From Raphanus sativus (Eukaryota > Streptophyta > Magnoliopsida > Brassicales > Brassicaceae): a stretch of 64,000 nucleotides of DNA. The stretch spans positions 14,450,602-14,514,601 of the forward strand of contig NC_079511.1 of NCBI RefSeq assembly GCF_000801105.2. Direction: 5' to 3'. Below are positions 11,196-22,600 of this stretch, one piece after another. The notes under the pieces are model-generated. The model made no database searches. It was not told the origin of the DNA and saw only the letters and a list, made by a program, of their open reading frames with translations. Positions within the stretch are counted from its first letter, which is position 1. Each line of letters opens with the position of its first letter. Both the position numbers and the translations under genes were made by a program.

Positions 11196-12790
11196 AAGAG
11201 ACAGAAAGACTTCTAAACACATTCTCAAGACAAGGCAGCGAGAAGAGAGAACCACAAAGAAATCATATCCTATTGATCCCTTCGAATTCCATATTCAAAA
11301 TTAAAAAGAATCATTTCGACACATTTTTTATGTATCCATAGGGACTATATTTGAATTGGATTTGAATCAGATTTCAGATCAGTTTATATTGATTGACTCT
11401 AACCGAATCAACAAAAAAAAAGAATCCAAAAAAAAAAGAATCCCCTAAATATATATCATTACAGTAATTCTCAGTAAGGAATAAATGATGTGACATGTAT
11501 AATTTTTTTAAAAGAATATATATTTTCATAATATATTTTAAATATGATAATGAATAATAAATTTTATATCATCATTAAAGTAAATTATCTATATAATTAT
11601 TTATTTTTGGCAAAACTTTTGAAATATATTAATAATTAATTACTCATATATATATCACCATTAAGTAAACATTATATCACATTAGTGGAATATAAACTAA
11701 ATATAATTAAACATATTGCTTTTTACATCAACATATATATCATATTTTGTATATATATATAATATATCATCAAAATTAATTGTAAAGTGTACATTGACAA
11801 ATGCAAAACTAAAGTAATACTAATCAAATAATAAATTGTCAATAGTTAACTGATTAATTTTTATTAAATTTATCAGTTTATTAGGCTAACTAGAATATTG
11901 GTTTTTACCATTTAACGTATTTTAACTGAAACAAAAAATGAAATTTATTAGAATTTATATATTTAAATTAAAACAGATTTAAATTTTAAGAATAATAGAC
12001 ATATTCAAAATAAATAAATACAGTCTAATATAACAAATATTTTTATAAAATGTAATTTTAACTATTGAAATCACATCAACTGAAATAGTTAAATCAAATC
12101 AAAATAAAATAAAACTAAAATGTACATTTATGGTTTTACTTTTTCAAACATGTGAAATCAAAATATAAAATAATAATAAAAAATGTAACTTTATTTTTTA
12201 AGTAAAATAATATTATATTTAAAAATATATTTTATGTGGATGGGGATAGCGCAGAAAAACTCCTAATAACAAATAAAACTCTTCTATGGAACCAAAGTAA
12301 AAAGCAATCCACGAAATAGCCTTATTCATGCATCATGAATAAACATTTGTCCGATGACAAAAAAAAAGAATAAACATTTGTCCAACAGGCCTAGAGAAGA
12401 ATTGAGAACTTACCGAAAAAGGAGAGGATGATAGCAATAGACCTGAACACCAAAACTGAAGCGCCAAACTAACGAAGACGGCCAGTACCGAAGAAGCCGA
12501 ACACATCCACCATCGCACCTGCACATCAAAAAATCATAATTTGACATAAGATTTTTAGACACAGCCATAAATAAGAAGCTAGATTTTTCACCAATTTTTT
12601 CTCAAAGTCAATATGAAGGCTACAATCAACAAAAAAAAAAGAGAGAGAAGAGTTTGAATCAAGACAATATAATTTCTTACTGGTTTAGGATGTAAAGTTT
12701 ATTGGAGGTTCAAGAGTGCTGCAGGCTGACCCGTTCGCTGTGATCATCCGCAGCAGAGAGAATATCTCCATCAAAAGTGTCAGATGTCCA
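11196..12790. other. AT-rich intergenic DNA
   Basis: I see no gene, hairpin-ended element or repeat array here beyond simple AT tracts. A slightly GC-richer patch at 12330-12540 gives a short minus-strand ORF with no recognisable motif. Confidence 0.45.
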
Positions 12791-12795
12791 TCAAT

Positions 12796-13756
12796 CTAAG
12801 GCTTCGAATGGTAAAAGCGGTTCAAGCAGTGCAGATCAAGCAGATCAAGCAGATCAATCAGGAGAAGTGCAGATCAAGCAGATCAAGTAGGAAAAGTGCA
12901 GATCAAGCGGATCAAACATAAGAGTTACAAAATATGCAGGAGAAATTCGAAAAAATCAGAACAAACAGTTATCATAGTTTTAAATAATAAAAATCCAAAT
13001 AAAGTAGATTAAATGTTTAAAAGATTATATTAAAATATATCAAAATGTATAATATATAAATATAGTACATAAATAACAAAAATTATTGCACTAAATCCAT
13101 AATATCACAATTTTAAAATAAAAATTTAATGATATACCTCTTCCATTATTGTTCATATTTCAATTATATTATATATTTTTATAATACATATCATAATTAA
13201 ATATATAAATGAAATATACATCTTTCTTCATAAGTATACATATAATTATATTACTATATATTTGTGTGATCCAAAAATAAGCATTTCTTACATTAGTATA
13301 CATATTTAAACTATATTACTATATATATACATAATATATTGAAATATGTATTATATTAAAATAATTATTTTAAAAAGTAAAATTATATGACAAAAAATAA
13401 TAAATAGAAAATGATAATTTTGTATTATTAAAGTTGTAAATAACATAAAATAAACATATTATATTCATGAAACTAAATATATATATAATATATATTAAAG
13501 TTATGTGTTGTAACAAAGTTATCTATTGACAACCAAACAAAAAAAAAGCAGACCAATACCACCAAATGTGGGCGGATGAGATCTGCACGCAGATCTCCTA
13601 CTTTTTCCACAAAAAGACAAAAAATATTGAACTACATGCAGATCTCCGCTTAAACTGCTTTTACAAACAGAAAATCGTGAATGGTGAATGTAGTGCGGAA
13701 GAACTGCATATGGCGGGGGAACTGCACTTGTCCCGCTGCTCCATTCGGACACTAAG
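12796..13756. mobile_element. Possible TIR element with AGATCAAGC subterminal repeats
   Basis: The left end (CTAAGGCTTCGAATGG) and the inverse of the right end (CTTAGTGTCCGAATGG) agree at 12 of 16 positions. Just inside the left end are several copies of GCAGATCAAGCAGATCAAG (12830-12915). The right subterminal region has several GCAGATC and AACTGCA phrases. The middle is AT-rich. The layout suggests a GC-ended, AT-centred Brassica TIR element, but no target duplication was found. Confidence 0.4.
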
Positions 13757-14470
13757 TGTTTTGGGAAAAGTTTTATTATGTAATCATTATCTGTAAAATT
13801 GTTCATCATATATTACATAGAACTTCATATATGATGGTGTAAATTGTATCTATTCTTAAAAAAAATAGATCAAAAGGAAAAGACATAAAAACAAAGAAAA
13901 AGCTAGAAGGGCATAATTCCTGAGCTTAAAATTTTAATCGAAAAACATCAAAAACGGCGGAAGAGGCTTTTAAAGAATGAAAGAGAAGAGAGAAAATTAG
14001 GGCAAACTGTCTATTTTTTTGGGTTGTTATCATTTAATTATTTATACCAACTTACTTCCTACCAAAAATTAATAGAATTAAATAATGATTTAAACGTTTC
14101 AATTTTCAGATATTGTTCTTTTTCTATCTCGAATAATTGCACTCCCTACATACCAAACTCACCCTATTTGCATTCCATACACTAAATCCCCCCAATTTTC
14201 TTCCCCCCCCCATCACTACCATTCCCCCCCCCCCTCCCCTCCTATGGCAAATTCACTCTTCTTTCTCTTTATAAAAAAATTATTTCCAACCATAGTCTAA
14301 CACATGTCCGGTGTTGGCGTTATTCCTTCAAGGATTTCAAAATAAAAAAATTTATGTTTTTGTTTTGGATTTTGGAAAATTTTAGTTAGACACTTTCTTT
14401 GGTACCACTATTCAACTTTACCACCAATAAAAAATTTCATAAATACCACATTCATTAATATGTAAAAGAC
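13757..14470. other. Intergenic stretch with poly-C tract
   Basis: This holds a C-rich low-complexity tract at 14198-14240 (runs of 9 to 12 C) and AT-rich sequence on either side. No gene is seen. Confidence 0.4.
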
Positions 14471-14718
14471 GAAAGTGATCCTAACTTATCTAAGTTTCTT
14501 CCAAACATCGTCTTCTGTGTAGAAAGCATCCAACGGCGATGAGATCCATCTTCTCTATTTCTCACGTAGCCGGAGCCGAGAGCGATTACGGATGGAGACT
14601 CAAAACCTCAAAAATGTCGACTCATGTGCATGATTCACAACTTGTATGTTTCTAATTTGTGTTTTTTTTTGTTTCAAGTTTTTTTTTAGTTTGTTCTTTT
14701 TGTATCATAAAATCAAAG

Positions 14719-14981
14719 AATGTTGGCTTAGACTTCTCATTTGAATGATTTAATCTAAGAGAAAAAGTTTCGATAGTGAACATTGAATTTTTGAAAATTT
14801 ATAAATATTTATAAATCTGGGTTCAAGTAATTTTTAGAATTTTTTTCCTTTTGTTATTAAAAAACAAATAAGGTTGATTTAAACTTGTCATTTGAAAATT
14901 TTTGGTTAAGAGAAAGATTGTCGGATAGTGAACACTGCATTTTAAAGAATTTAAAACCATTGATAAATCTGGGTTTTAGGA
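14719..14981. repeat. Diverged direct tandem duplication (unit about 150 bp)
   Basis: The block 14719-14829 is repeated at about 14872-14981. Both share ATAGTGAACA(T/C)TG and a closing AAATCTGGGTT, with many substitutions. The surroundings (14530-15500) contain a short ORF-like segment starting ATGAGATCCATC at 14539 but no identifiable gene. Confidence 0.5.
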
Positions 14982-15375
14982 TATTATTGATAGTACAACT
15001 AACCATTTACAAAGGTTCTATAAAGAATTTATTAAACAAGAGTTGATCATATGTTGTCTATAAAACAATATATAAATGTGTGAATTTGAGAAGTTTTGTC
15101 TTGTATTATTCTATATTCTTTGTAAAACTATTATCGTTAATACATGAACATTATGCTGGATAAGGCATCTTTAGTGCATGATTAAAAGTTAACATCATCG
15201 TTTTATAAAGTAATATACTTGATAAGTTTTGTTTTATTTCGTTTTGCAGTTAGATAGAATTAAATTTTTCACATCTTTGAGATTGCCTCCGAAGATTTAT
15301 GAAGCCAGAAGAGAACCACAAGACAATCAAAAAGTGATTATCCAACATTCAAATATAGATTATATCTATATTTGA

Positions 15376-15432
15376 GAGAGTTTGCTCAGATAAAGATTAG
15401 GAAAAGAGAGTTTGCTCAGATAAAGATTATCA
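15376..15432. repeat. Recent short tandem duplication
   Basis: GAGAGTTTGCTCAGATAAAG occurs twice in succession (about 15378 and 15407), with a few bases between. Just upstream is an imperfect palindrome around AATATAGATTATATCTATATT. Confidence 0.6.
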
Positions 15433-16301
15433 TTCAAATATGGACCATGTGATGAAGATCAAGATATGTTTTGTTTTTGTGTTAAAAAGAAGTATGTGAA
15501 GAACATGGCACATATAATAGCTCTGTTCGTTTGGTTGCCGCCGGTTTTAGCGTCAGCCTCGGTGTCGACGTCGGCGTCAACGGCTGCGTCAAACTCGTTT
15601 ATCAGATGTTCGTTTCATAGACGCCGACGCCGACGCCGACGCTGATTGTTGTTCGTTTCGAAGACGTAGGAAGTTGACTCTGACGCCGACGCCCACGCAG
15701 GAAGCATAATTAAGTGTTGTTCGTTTGATAGACGCTGCGGCTATGATCATTTTATTCATATTTTATTTTTAAAATTTATAACATTGTCTTGTAAATAAAT
15801 AAAATATAGTTTAAATATATTTACATCCATAAAAATATTATTTTTACTTGATAATATTTTTTTGGTCAAATATACAAATATAACAATATTTTCGTCATAA
15901 AACTAAATCATACATTTAATTTTCGAAATTATCACTTCAAACAAATAAGGCAAATATGTGTTATAGATAAAAGAAACATGAAATTAAATTGGTAGATAAA
16001 AAAAATATTACAACAAGTCTTAATAACTATCACATATAAATGATAATCAAAGTTATAATCAAAGAAAAATCAAATCATTAACTAAAACATAATTTAATAT
16101 GGTAAACGACCTCTATCAAATTCATTTTGCTTAATATATAATGGCAACTAATATATAATGCTTATTGACTCTTAAATAAAAATTTTAAATTGTTTTGTCA
16201 GGAATAAATTCAGTAAGCACTTATCTTGTTGTATATATACTGTAGTAATATCTTCGCTGTTACATATTAAAACGGATATGCTGTACATATGTATATTAGG
16301 T

Positions 16302-17103
16302 CTATGCTTCTTTATCTTCTTGCTTGGATTGGATAGCTTCCACAAGCTGGAGTAACATTGCACCGATGAAGTACCAGGTAACCCCAGCTAACAAAATCTG
16401 CTGCCATGGGCTGTTAACTATAGACAGAGCCAACGAGCCACCTATATGGTCACTGAGCTCAGGGGCTCTGTAGCTGGCTTGGAACTGAACCAGGAACACT
16501 GCTACTGTGGCTGTTCCGATTGGAAACTTCTGTATCTTGAAGTTCTGCCTTGTATATTCTCTTCTACTACTACTAGTAGCCTTGTCTTCAGATGGAGTGT
16601 TCTTATGAGTCACTTGCGGAGCCGAAGTTGTCTCGGTACTGGTGTTTCCGGATGAGGGAAGAGCTAGGTTTGATGGAATCCAGTAATCTTCTCCAACCAT
16701 GGAAGCTGGTCCTCGTCTTTCTTTGGTTTCACCGCTCTGTTCTGCTTGTTTCATTGCTGCAACAGCATCTTGAAGCTTTCTGATGTTTGGTTCTGCTGCT
16801 TTCTTCCGTTTGGTGAAAGTGAGACTCATGTTTGAATCAGGACTCAATGGTTTTGAGTAGGGTGATGATCTCCAGTATAGCCAATTAGAGATAGACCTGA
16901 TTTCTTCCACTGCACTCACTCTCCTGCTCAAAAGACATACACAGCTACTCAGTATCCGACAGTTCAAGTTGCAGCTTAAGACAAGGTAAAAGACACTCTC
17001 ACCTGTGAGCTCTCTCTTGTGGAGAGCTTGATACACAGACAAAGATGCTATGGAGAAGCCTGAGAGCTGAGAGAGCCTGAGACAAAGCAAGCACACAACC
17101 CAT
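16302..17103 (-). CDS. Two-exon gene for an unknown protein with two C-terminal membrane helices, inside a TIR element
   Basis: I infer exon 1 as 17103-17003 and exon 2 as 16923-16302 on the minus strand, joined by a 79-bp GT-AG intron and giving 240 residues from an ATG (MGCVLALSQALS). Splicing keeps the frame into RRVSAVEEIRSISNWLYW. The N terminus is Ser/Arg-rich and lacks acidic residues, compatible with a plastid or mitochondrial presequence. The middle (residues about 70-165) is polar with a Lys-rich SLTFTKRKKAAEPNIRKLQ segment. Residues about 175-230 form two hydrophobic helices (FPIGTATVAVFLVQF and ILLAGVTWYFIGAMLLQLV), ending in an acidic tail QEDKEA. I do not recognise the family. 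It has no stops or frameshifts despite lying inside transposon ends, and it is not in the Arabidopsis FH14-NFD3 interval as I remember it. It may be a recently captured copy of a gene elsewhere. Confidence 0.6.
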
Positions 17104-17144
17104 TCATCAACATGATCTGTAATAAAAATCTAAAACACAGAAAA

Positions 17145-17260
17145 CCCCATATACACAGACACATCAAAATCTCAAACACTTCTTGAGGCTATAATTTCAT
17201 TCAAGTTATGCAACAGCAACAAACCCATATACACAGACGCATCAAAATCTCAAACACACA
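17145..17260. repeat. Short direct repeat in the captured gene's upstream region
   Basis: CCATATACACAGACACATCA (from 17147) recurs as CCATATACACAGACGCATCA (from 17225), each followed by AAATCTCAAACAC. It lies between the captured gene and the GA-rich block at 17285-17520, which itself has repeated GGAGATGGAGAGCGAGCTTG phrases. Confidence 0.6.
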
Positions 17261-17763
17261 CACAACACATTCATCAACACGCAGAGATGGAAGAGAGTCT
17301 CACCTGGGTTTTGAGATCGAGAGAGAGAGCTCTGGAGATGGTGTGAGAGACGAGACGAAGCTTGATGGAGAGAGGGTCGAGAGGTGGAGAGCGAGCTTGA
17401 GATGCGTTGGAGATGGAGAGCGAGCTTGAGAGAGGTTGGAGATGGAGAGAGCTCCAGATGCGTCTGTAGAGGTGAAGAGAAGAGAAGCGGCTTCAATGGA
17501 GAAGAGAAGCGGCATCAATAGATTTATGTGATGACAGTTTTTTGTAAATATTAAATTAGGTTAGGGGTAAAATTGTAATTGCAGTAAATAGATGCGGATT
17601 TACGTCATAGACGCCGGAATTTATGGCGTCAAACGCAGACCTGCTGCGTTCGGCCGCAGACGCCGATACCCGCGTCGATGAAACGAACAAACGTCTAAAG
17701 AAAACATTGACGCAGCCGCAGCCGCAGGTACGTGCGGCGGCCAAACGAACAGGGCTAATATAA

Positions 17764-18190
17764 GAGGGTTGCAACAGAAAGCCTTACATATAGCTTATTT
17801 GGGACATCATTTATAATAAACATACTCTCGCAAATGAAACAAAGCAACTACCTGCACACATGACTTATTAAAGAAAAAAAACCGGATAGGTGAGAGACAT
17901 TTACCTTCATTATAGATAATATCCTATTGTTACAAAACATAAAAAAAAAACCACAAGTTGCTTCATTTACAAGCCATCCAAAACAAAACAAAACAAAACA
18001 AAACGGCAGAGACGCTGTCTTCACTGCACTGTTCGGTTTCCTTATACTATAATGGAAACCAACAATATCAACATATCCAAACGCAATAGTGAGTTCTTGC
18101 CAGATATTTTCACACTTGTCTCTTCTCCCGCCTCCTATGTACATATGATTCCAAAACTTGACATTTCTTTGGTAATTTTAAGAAGGAAAA
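17764..18190. other. Non-coding stretch to the right of the Pack-type element
   Basis: It contains a (AAAAC)n tract at about 17980-18004 and otherwise mixed sequence. A 98-codon minus ORF here has no recognisable domain, and I do not consider it a gene. Confidence 0.35.
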
Positions 18191-18194
18191 AGTA

Positions 18195-18660
18195 ATTCAG
18201 AAATCAGTAATAAAAGTTCACAAATTATTTCAAAGTCTATAAATCTATTTGCAAGAGTTTATAAAACCATTTACAAAAATTTGTAAGAGTTTATAAAATG
18301 TTTTATAAAATTACAAATCATTTATAAGAGTTCGTAAATAATTTTATAAGGTTTATAAGAACTTCTAAAGAGATTATAAACCATTTATAAGGGTTTTAAA
18401 AATGTTTATAAGGGTTTATAAGAATTTATAAAGGGTTTACAAACAACTTATAGGTGTTTATAAAAAATTATATGTAATTTATAAGGGTCTATAAATTATT
18501 GATAAGGGTTTATATATGTTTATGAAGGGTTTAAATAGGTTTATAAGAAGTTTATAAAAGTTTTGTAAGGGTTTATAAAAGGTTTTAATGGGTTTTGAAG
18601 AGTTTATAAAAAATTATAAAACCTTTATAAGACTTTATAAAATGTTTATAAATAGCTTAG
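18195..18660. repeat. Degenerate TTTATAAGGG-type tandem repeat array
   Basis: About 460 bp consists of imperfect units around GTTTATAAGGGTTTATAAA with spacing near 20 bp, mixing both orientations of the near-palindrome TTTATAAA. It has no open reading frame of note. The AAGGGTTTATAA phrase resembles degenerate telomere-like DNA but lacks a regular TTTAGGG unit. Confidence 0.7.
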
Positions 18661-18700
18661 AGTCTCTTCTTGAGCTGTTAGAGAAATATGTATTCTTGGG

Positions 18701-18777
18701 TGTAGGCATTATGATGATAAAGGTGCTGAGGTTGGACAGGGCTTTTGGAACTGTCCTTGTGTTCCGATGAGAGAGAG
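18701..18777 (+). pseudogene. Orphan exon of ferredoxin-thioredoxin reductase catalytic chain
   Basis: Plus-strand codons from 18701 read CRHYDDKGAEVGQGFWNCPC and then VPMRER, ending at a GT donor (GTAAG at 18778). This matches the plastid ferredoxin-thioredoxin reductase catalytic subunit around the CPC cysteines that hold the 4Fe-4S cluster and redox disulfide. The downstream CHC exon and the upstream exons were not found, so this is an isolated gene fragment. It directly follows the TTTATAAGGG array, which suggests capture or rearrangement rather than a decayed full gene. Confidence 0.75.
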
Positions 18778-18799
18778 GTAAGAAGTAGCTCCATTTACC

Positions 18800-19432
18800 T
18801 GCACAAGCCTTCTGCGTGCTTGTGTGCAGTGTGTTTATTTACTAAGTATAGATGGTCCATTTGGTAACACCAGTCATATGCTATAAGCTGGACTATCTCC
18901 TACTTGTTTCTGGTTAGTAATTGGCTAGTGTTCAAACATAATTGGGAATAATTGTCAATAATATTCAAACAAAGAAAACTCTTAGCTCCCTCATAAACTG
19001 TTAAAATAAGCATAGGTGATTCGACTGATTAAGATATAGAAACAGGAGTTCTTCTTCCATACCTTAAAAGCCAAAGCTTCCGTAAACTTTTCACTCCATC
19101 TTTGGTCGGCACATGCAGAATTAGTCCACGATTCTTGCAAGTGAATCTGTTGGTAAATGTCCGAATCGCACAGCATCGCTTAACTGAACAAATCAGCTTC
19201 TTGGGATCAGTAGCACTTGTCTGGATTATAACATGTTGTCACAATCACCATTGAACATATTTCACAGACGAGAACTGCTCGTTTATTTGTGTGTGATTTG
19301 ATTTTGGGGAATTCATGAGATTTATATGATATGTGATCCAAACTAAGCACTTGCACACAATACAGAGGATACCAAAGCGTTAGATGAATGGAAGAATCGA
19401 CATAATTACGATCTACTGTTGAAATCATGTTC
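18800..19432. other. Intergenic stretch before the first copia element
   Basis: A minus-strand segment at 19075-19176 could be an exon (..SWTNSACADQRWSEKFTEAL, followed by a GTATGG donor), but I cannot identify a family. Otherwise nothing is recognisable. Confidence 0.3.
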
Positions 19433-19637
19433 TGAAAGAACAGAGAGAACAGAGAGAATATGTTGAAGAATACTTATCATTCACATCTCACGTTACAACT
19501 GAATATATACATCTCACTTATAATAGAGATAGACTCAAATCTATCCAAATCTATATTACACTTATCTTACAACTCTATCATCATCTGCAACAACCATATC
19601 TCGGATATATCGGCTCTCTCCTAGAACCTCTCTAACA
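19433..19637 (-). repeat. 3' LTR of copia element A
   Basis: 205 bp, identical to the 5' LTR by direct reading. It is preceded (in element orientation) by the polypurine tract at 19649-19638. Confidence 0.95.
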
Positions 19638-19644
19638 CTCCCCC

Positions 19645-22600
19645 TCAAGTTGGAGCGTGTAAGTCATACACTCCAAACTTGGACAACAAGTATCGAAATG
19701 GAGAACTGCCCAACGACTTTGTCAATATGTCTGCAAGCTGCTCAGTTGTCCGTACATGTCTTGTTGCTATGAGTTTAGCCTTGACCGCATCTCTCACCGC
19801 ATGACAATCCTTCTCTATATGTTTGGTTCGCTCGTGGAACACAGGGTTAGCTGCTATATAGATTGCGGATTTACTGTCACAATATAACTCCATTGGAGCA
19901 TCATGTCTAACGCCAAGATCAGCTAATAACCTTTTCAACCACTGCAGCTCCTTCAGCGCATCTGACATAGCTCGATACTCCGCTTCTGCTGATGAATGCG
20001 ACACAGTATCTTGCTTCTTCGTCTTCCAAGCAATAGGAGAGTTTCCCAATAACACCATATACGCAGACAAAGAACGCCTAGTCCGTGGACAAGTTGCCCA
20101 ATCCGAATCACAGTAAGCTCGGATCTGCAGATCACTACTCGCCTTTAACATGATCCCTTGTCCCGGCGTCCCCTTGAGATACCTAATCACTCTCATTGCA
20201 GCGTCCCAATGAGCCTCTCTCGGCTCATGCATTACCTGAGAAAGAACATGCACAGAGTAACACAAGTCTGGACGTGTTATTGTCAAGTACACGAGTCTCC
20301 CGACTACTCTCCTAAACCTCGCTGGATCCTCCATCAAAGGACTCTTATTTCGCAGTAGCTGGTGGTTGGCTTCCATCGGTGTGATCGCAGGCTTGCTCCC
20401 AAGTAACCCAGCTTCATTGACTATATCCAAAGCGTACTTGCGCTGTGAAATAAACATTCCTAACGGTCCTCTTGCAAGTTCAATACCCAGAAAATACTTG
20501 GCTTTCCCAAGATCTTTCATGTGAAATTTCTCACTCAACCGTTTCTTGAACTTTTGGATTAGCTCGAGATCATTCCCTGCCACAATTAAATCATCCACAT
20601 ATATGAGGACTCTAATGTTCTTATCTCCCTTGCCGAACATAAACAAAGAAGCATCTTCGTAAGATTGCACAAAACCCATGCTCTCAAGCGCCTTAGATAA
20701 CTTCTCGAACCAACATCTTGGTGCCTGCTTTAAACCATAAAGCGACTTCCTTAGCCTACAAACCTTGTTGGGATCGTCTGATTGGAAGCCTGGTGGTAAT
20801 CTCATATAAACTTCCTCCTCTAACTCTCCATGTAAGAAGGCGTTGTGCACATCCATCTGATGCACTTCCCAATTCTTTGCAACTGCAACTTCTAGCAGAG
20901 TCCGCACAGTGTCCATCTTTGCAACAGGTGCAAAGGTCTCCTCATAATCCACACCCTCGACTTGATGATTTCCACAACACACCAGTCGAGCCTTATACCT
21001 TTCTATCGTCCCGTCTGCATTGTACTTGATAGTAAATACCCACTTGCTTCCTATAGCTTTCTTCCCAGCAGGTAGGTCAACAACATCCCATGTTCTATTG
21101 AGTTCAAGAGCAGTTACTTCACCTTTCACTGCCTTGTTCCAATTTTTATCACCAAACGCTTCCTTGTAGTTTCTTGGTATGACACCAGCACTAACAGCTG
21201 CAAGGAAAGCTTGATGCGCATCTGAGAAATGCTCGTCAGTAACATAATCGATAATAGGATACAGAGTGTGTGTCTTACCTGACCCCGATGACTCTGATTG
21301 TGTGCCGGCGACAGTGTTATGTTTATCAGGATGTGCTTGAGCATTGTAGACAACGTAATCACTAAGTCTCACAGAGGGAACTGCTTGCCTATGACCTCGT
21401 CCCAAGCTTTCTTCTGCTGCAACCTGAGATGTTTGCTTCTCAACTTCCACATCTCCTGCGTTTGATACTTCTTCGGTAACTGGAGAAACAACTGTACTGG
21501 TCCCCCTATCTTCCGTCGCAGCTTCCTGATCATGTTCGTCACACACATCTACGACCACCGGAGGCAAGGTAAGAGGTACTTCCTTTCCACTCTTCTCAGT
21601 ACACTCCTTCTCTGCATAAGGAAATCTCATCTCATCAAACACTACATCCCTCGACACAAAGAACTTTTTTTCGTCAAGATCATATAACTTCCACCCCTTC
21701 TTGCCAAAAGGATAACCAAGAAAAACACATCTCCTGCTTCTCACACCAAACTTATCCTTGTCTCTCCTAGACTTGTGTACATAACATAAACAGCCGAAAG
21801 TCCTTATCTCATCGTAGGAAGGTGGCTTCCCATACAAACACTCGTAGGGAGTTTTACCTTTAAGCAACTTCGTCGGAGTCTTGTTTATAAGGTGGGCAGC
21901 AACCAGTACACTCTCTCCCCAAAATTTCACTGGTAACCCTGCTTGGAACAGGATAGAACGAGCAACGTTCAGTATATGGCGATGTTTTCTCTCCACCCTA
22001 CCATTCTGCTGCGGAGTCCCCACACAAGACGTCTGGTGTATAATTCCAGCCTCAGCAAAGTACTTAGACAAGCACATGAACTCCGTCCCATTGTCGCTTC
22101 TCACACTCTTCACTTGCTTCCCAAACTGTCGACCTGAAAGAGCAATGAAATTCGGCAGTACAGTTTTCACCTCACTTTTCTCTAATAATAGATGTATCCA
22201 CACAGCTCTCGAGTAGTCATCTAATATGGTGAGAAAATATACTGCTCCACACGAGGATGGTACCCGATACGGACCCCATAGGTCTACATGAATCAAATCG
22301 AAAGAACTTGAACTTTTATTAAGACTGTCTGAAAAAACTTCTTTGGTTTGTTTAGACTGAAAACAAATGTCACAACCACCAAACTTATTCTCAACTTCTT
22401 TAAAACCAGATACAAAAGGCAAAAATCGCAAAACACCATAAGCGGGATGTCCTAGACGTCGGTGCCACACAGCTTGATCCTCTGAAGCTTTCACTCTGTA
22501 GCCCCTCTTTATAGTAACATCCCGATAAACATAAACACCATCTTTGACTTCACCGACTCCAATCAGAGTCTTCGTAAAAAGGTCCTGCAAAACACACAAA

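Larger units (their letters stand above)
15528..17757. mobile_element. Gene-carrying (Pack-type) TIR transposon, 2.23 kb
   Basis: The left end TAGCTCTGTTCGTTTGG and the inverse of the right end, TAGCCCTGTTCGTTTGG, differ at one base. Both are followed by GCCGCC and by clusters of GACGCC and GTTCGTTTCAT.GACGC on facing strands (15590-15745 and 17600-17720). Identical ATATAA hexamers abut the ends (15522-15527 and 17758-17763). Between the ends lies no transposase but a host-like spliced gene on the minus strand (16302-17103) and its GA-rich upstream region. The superfamily is uncertain: the TAG..CTA ends suggest hAT, but the 6-bp direct repeat is short for that. Confidence 0.65.

Noticed and set aside
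13519..13809. Minus-strand 96-codon ORF and its plus-strand partner
   Set aside because: Both lie in the subterminal region of a putative TIR element and have no recognisable domain.
14198..14240. Poly-C tract as a regulatory element
   Set aside because: It is a homopolymer run with no associated gene; sequencing error or simple slippage is as likely.
16302..17096. Single-exon 264-residue version of the gene inside the TIR element
   Set aside because: It starts on GTG and would read through a segment with clean donor (17002) and acceptor (16924) sites; the spliced version starts with ATG and keeps frame.
17208..17774. Several ORFs of 70-85 codons
   Set aside because: They arise from GA/CT-rich repeats and GACGCC-rich transposon ends, giving Ser/Leu- or Arg-rich low-complexity text.
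18195..18660. CRISPR-like or satellite array
   Set aside because: This is a plant nuclear genome, the units are degenerate and there are no spacers; it is a simple near-palindromic repeat.
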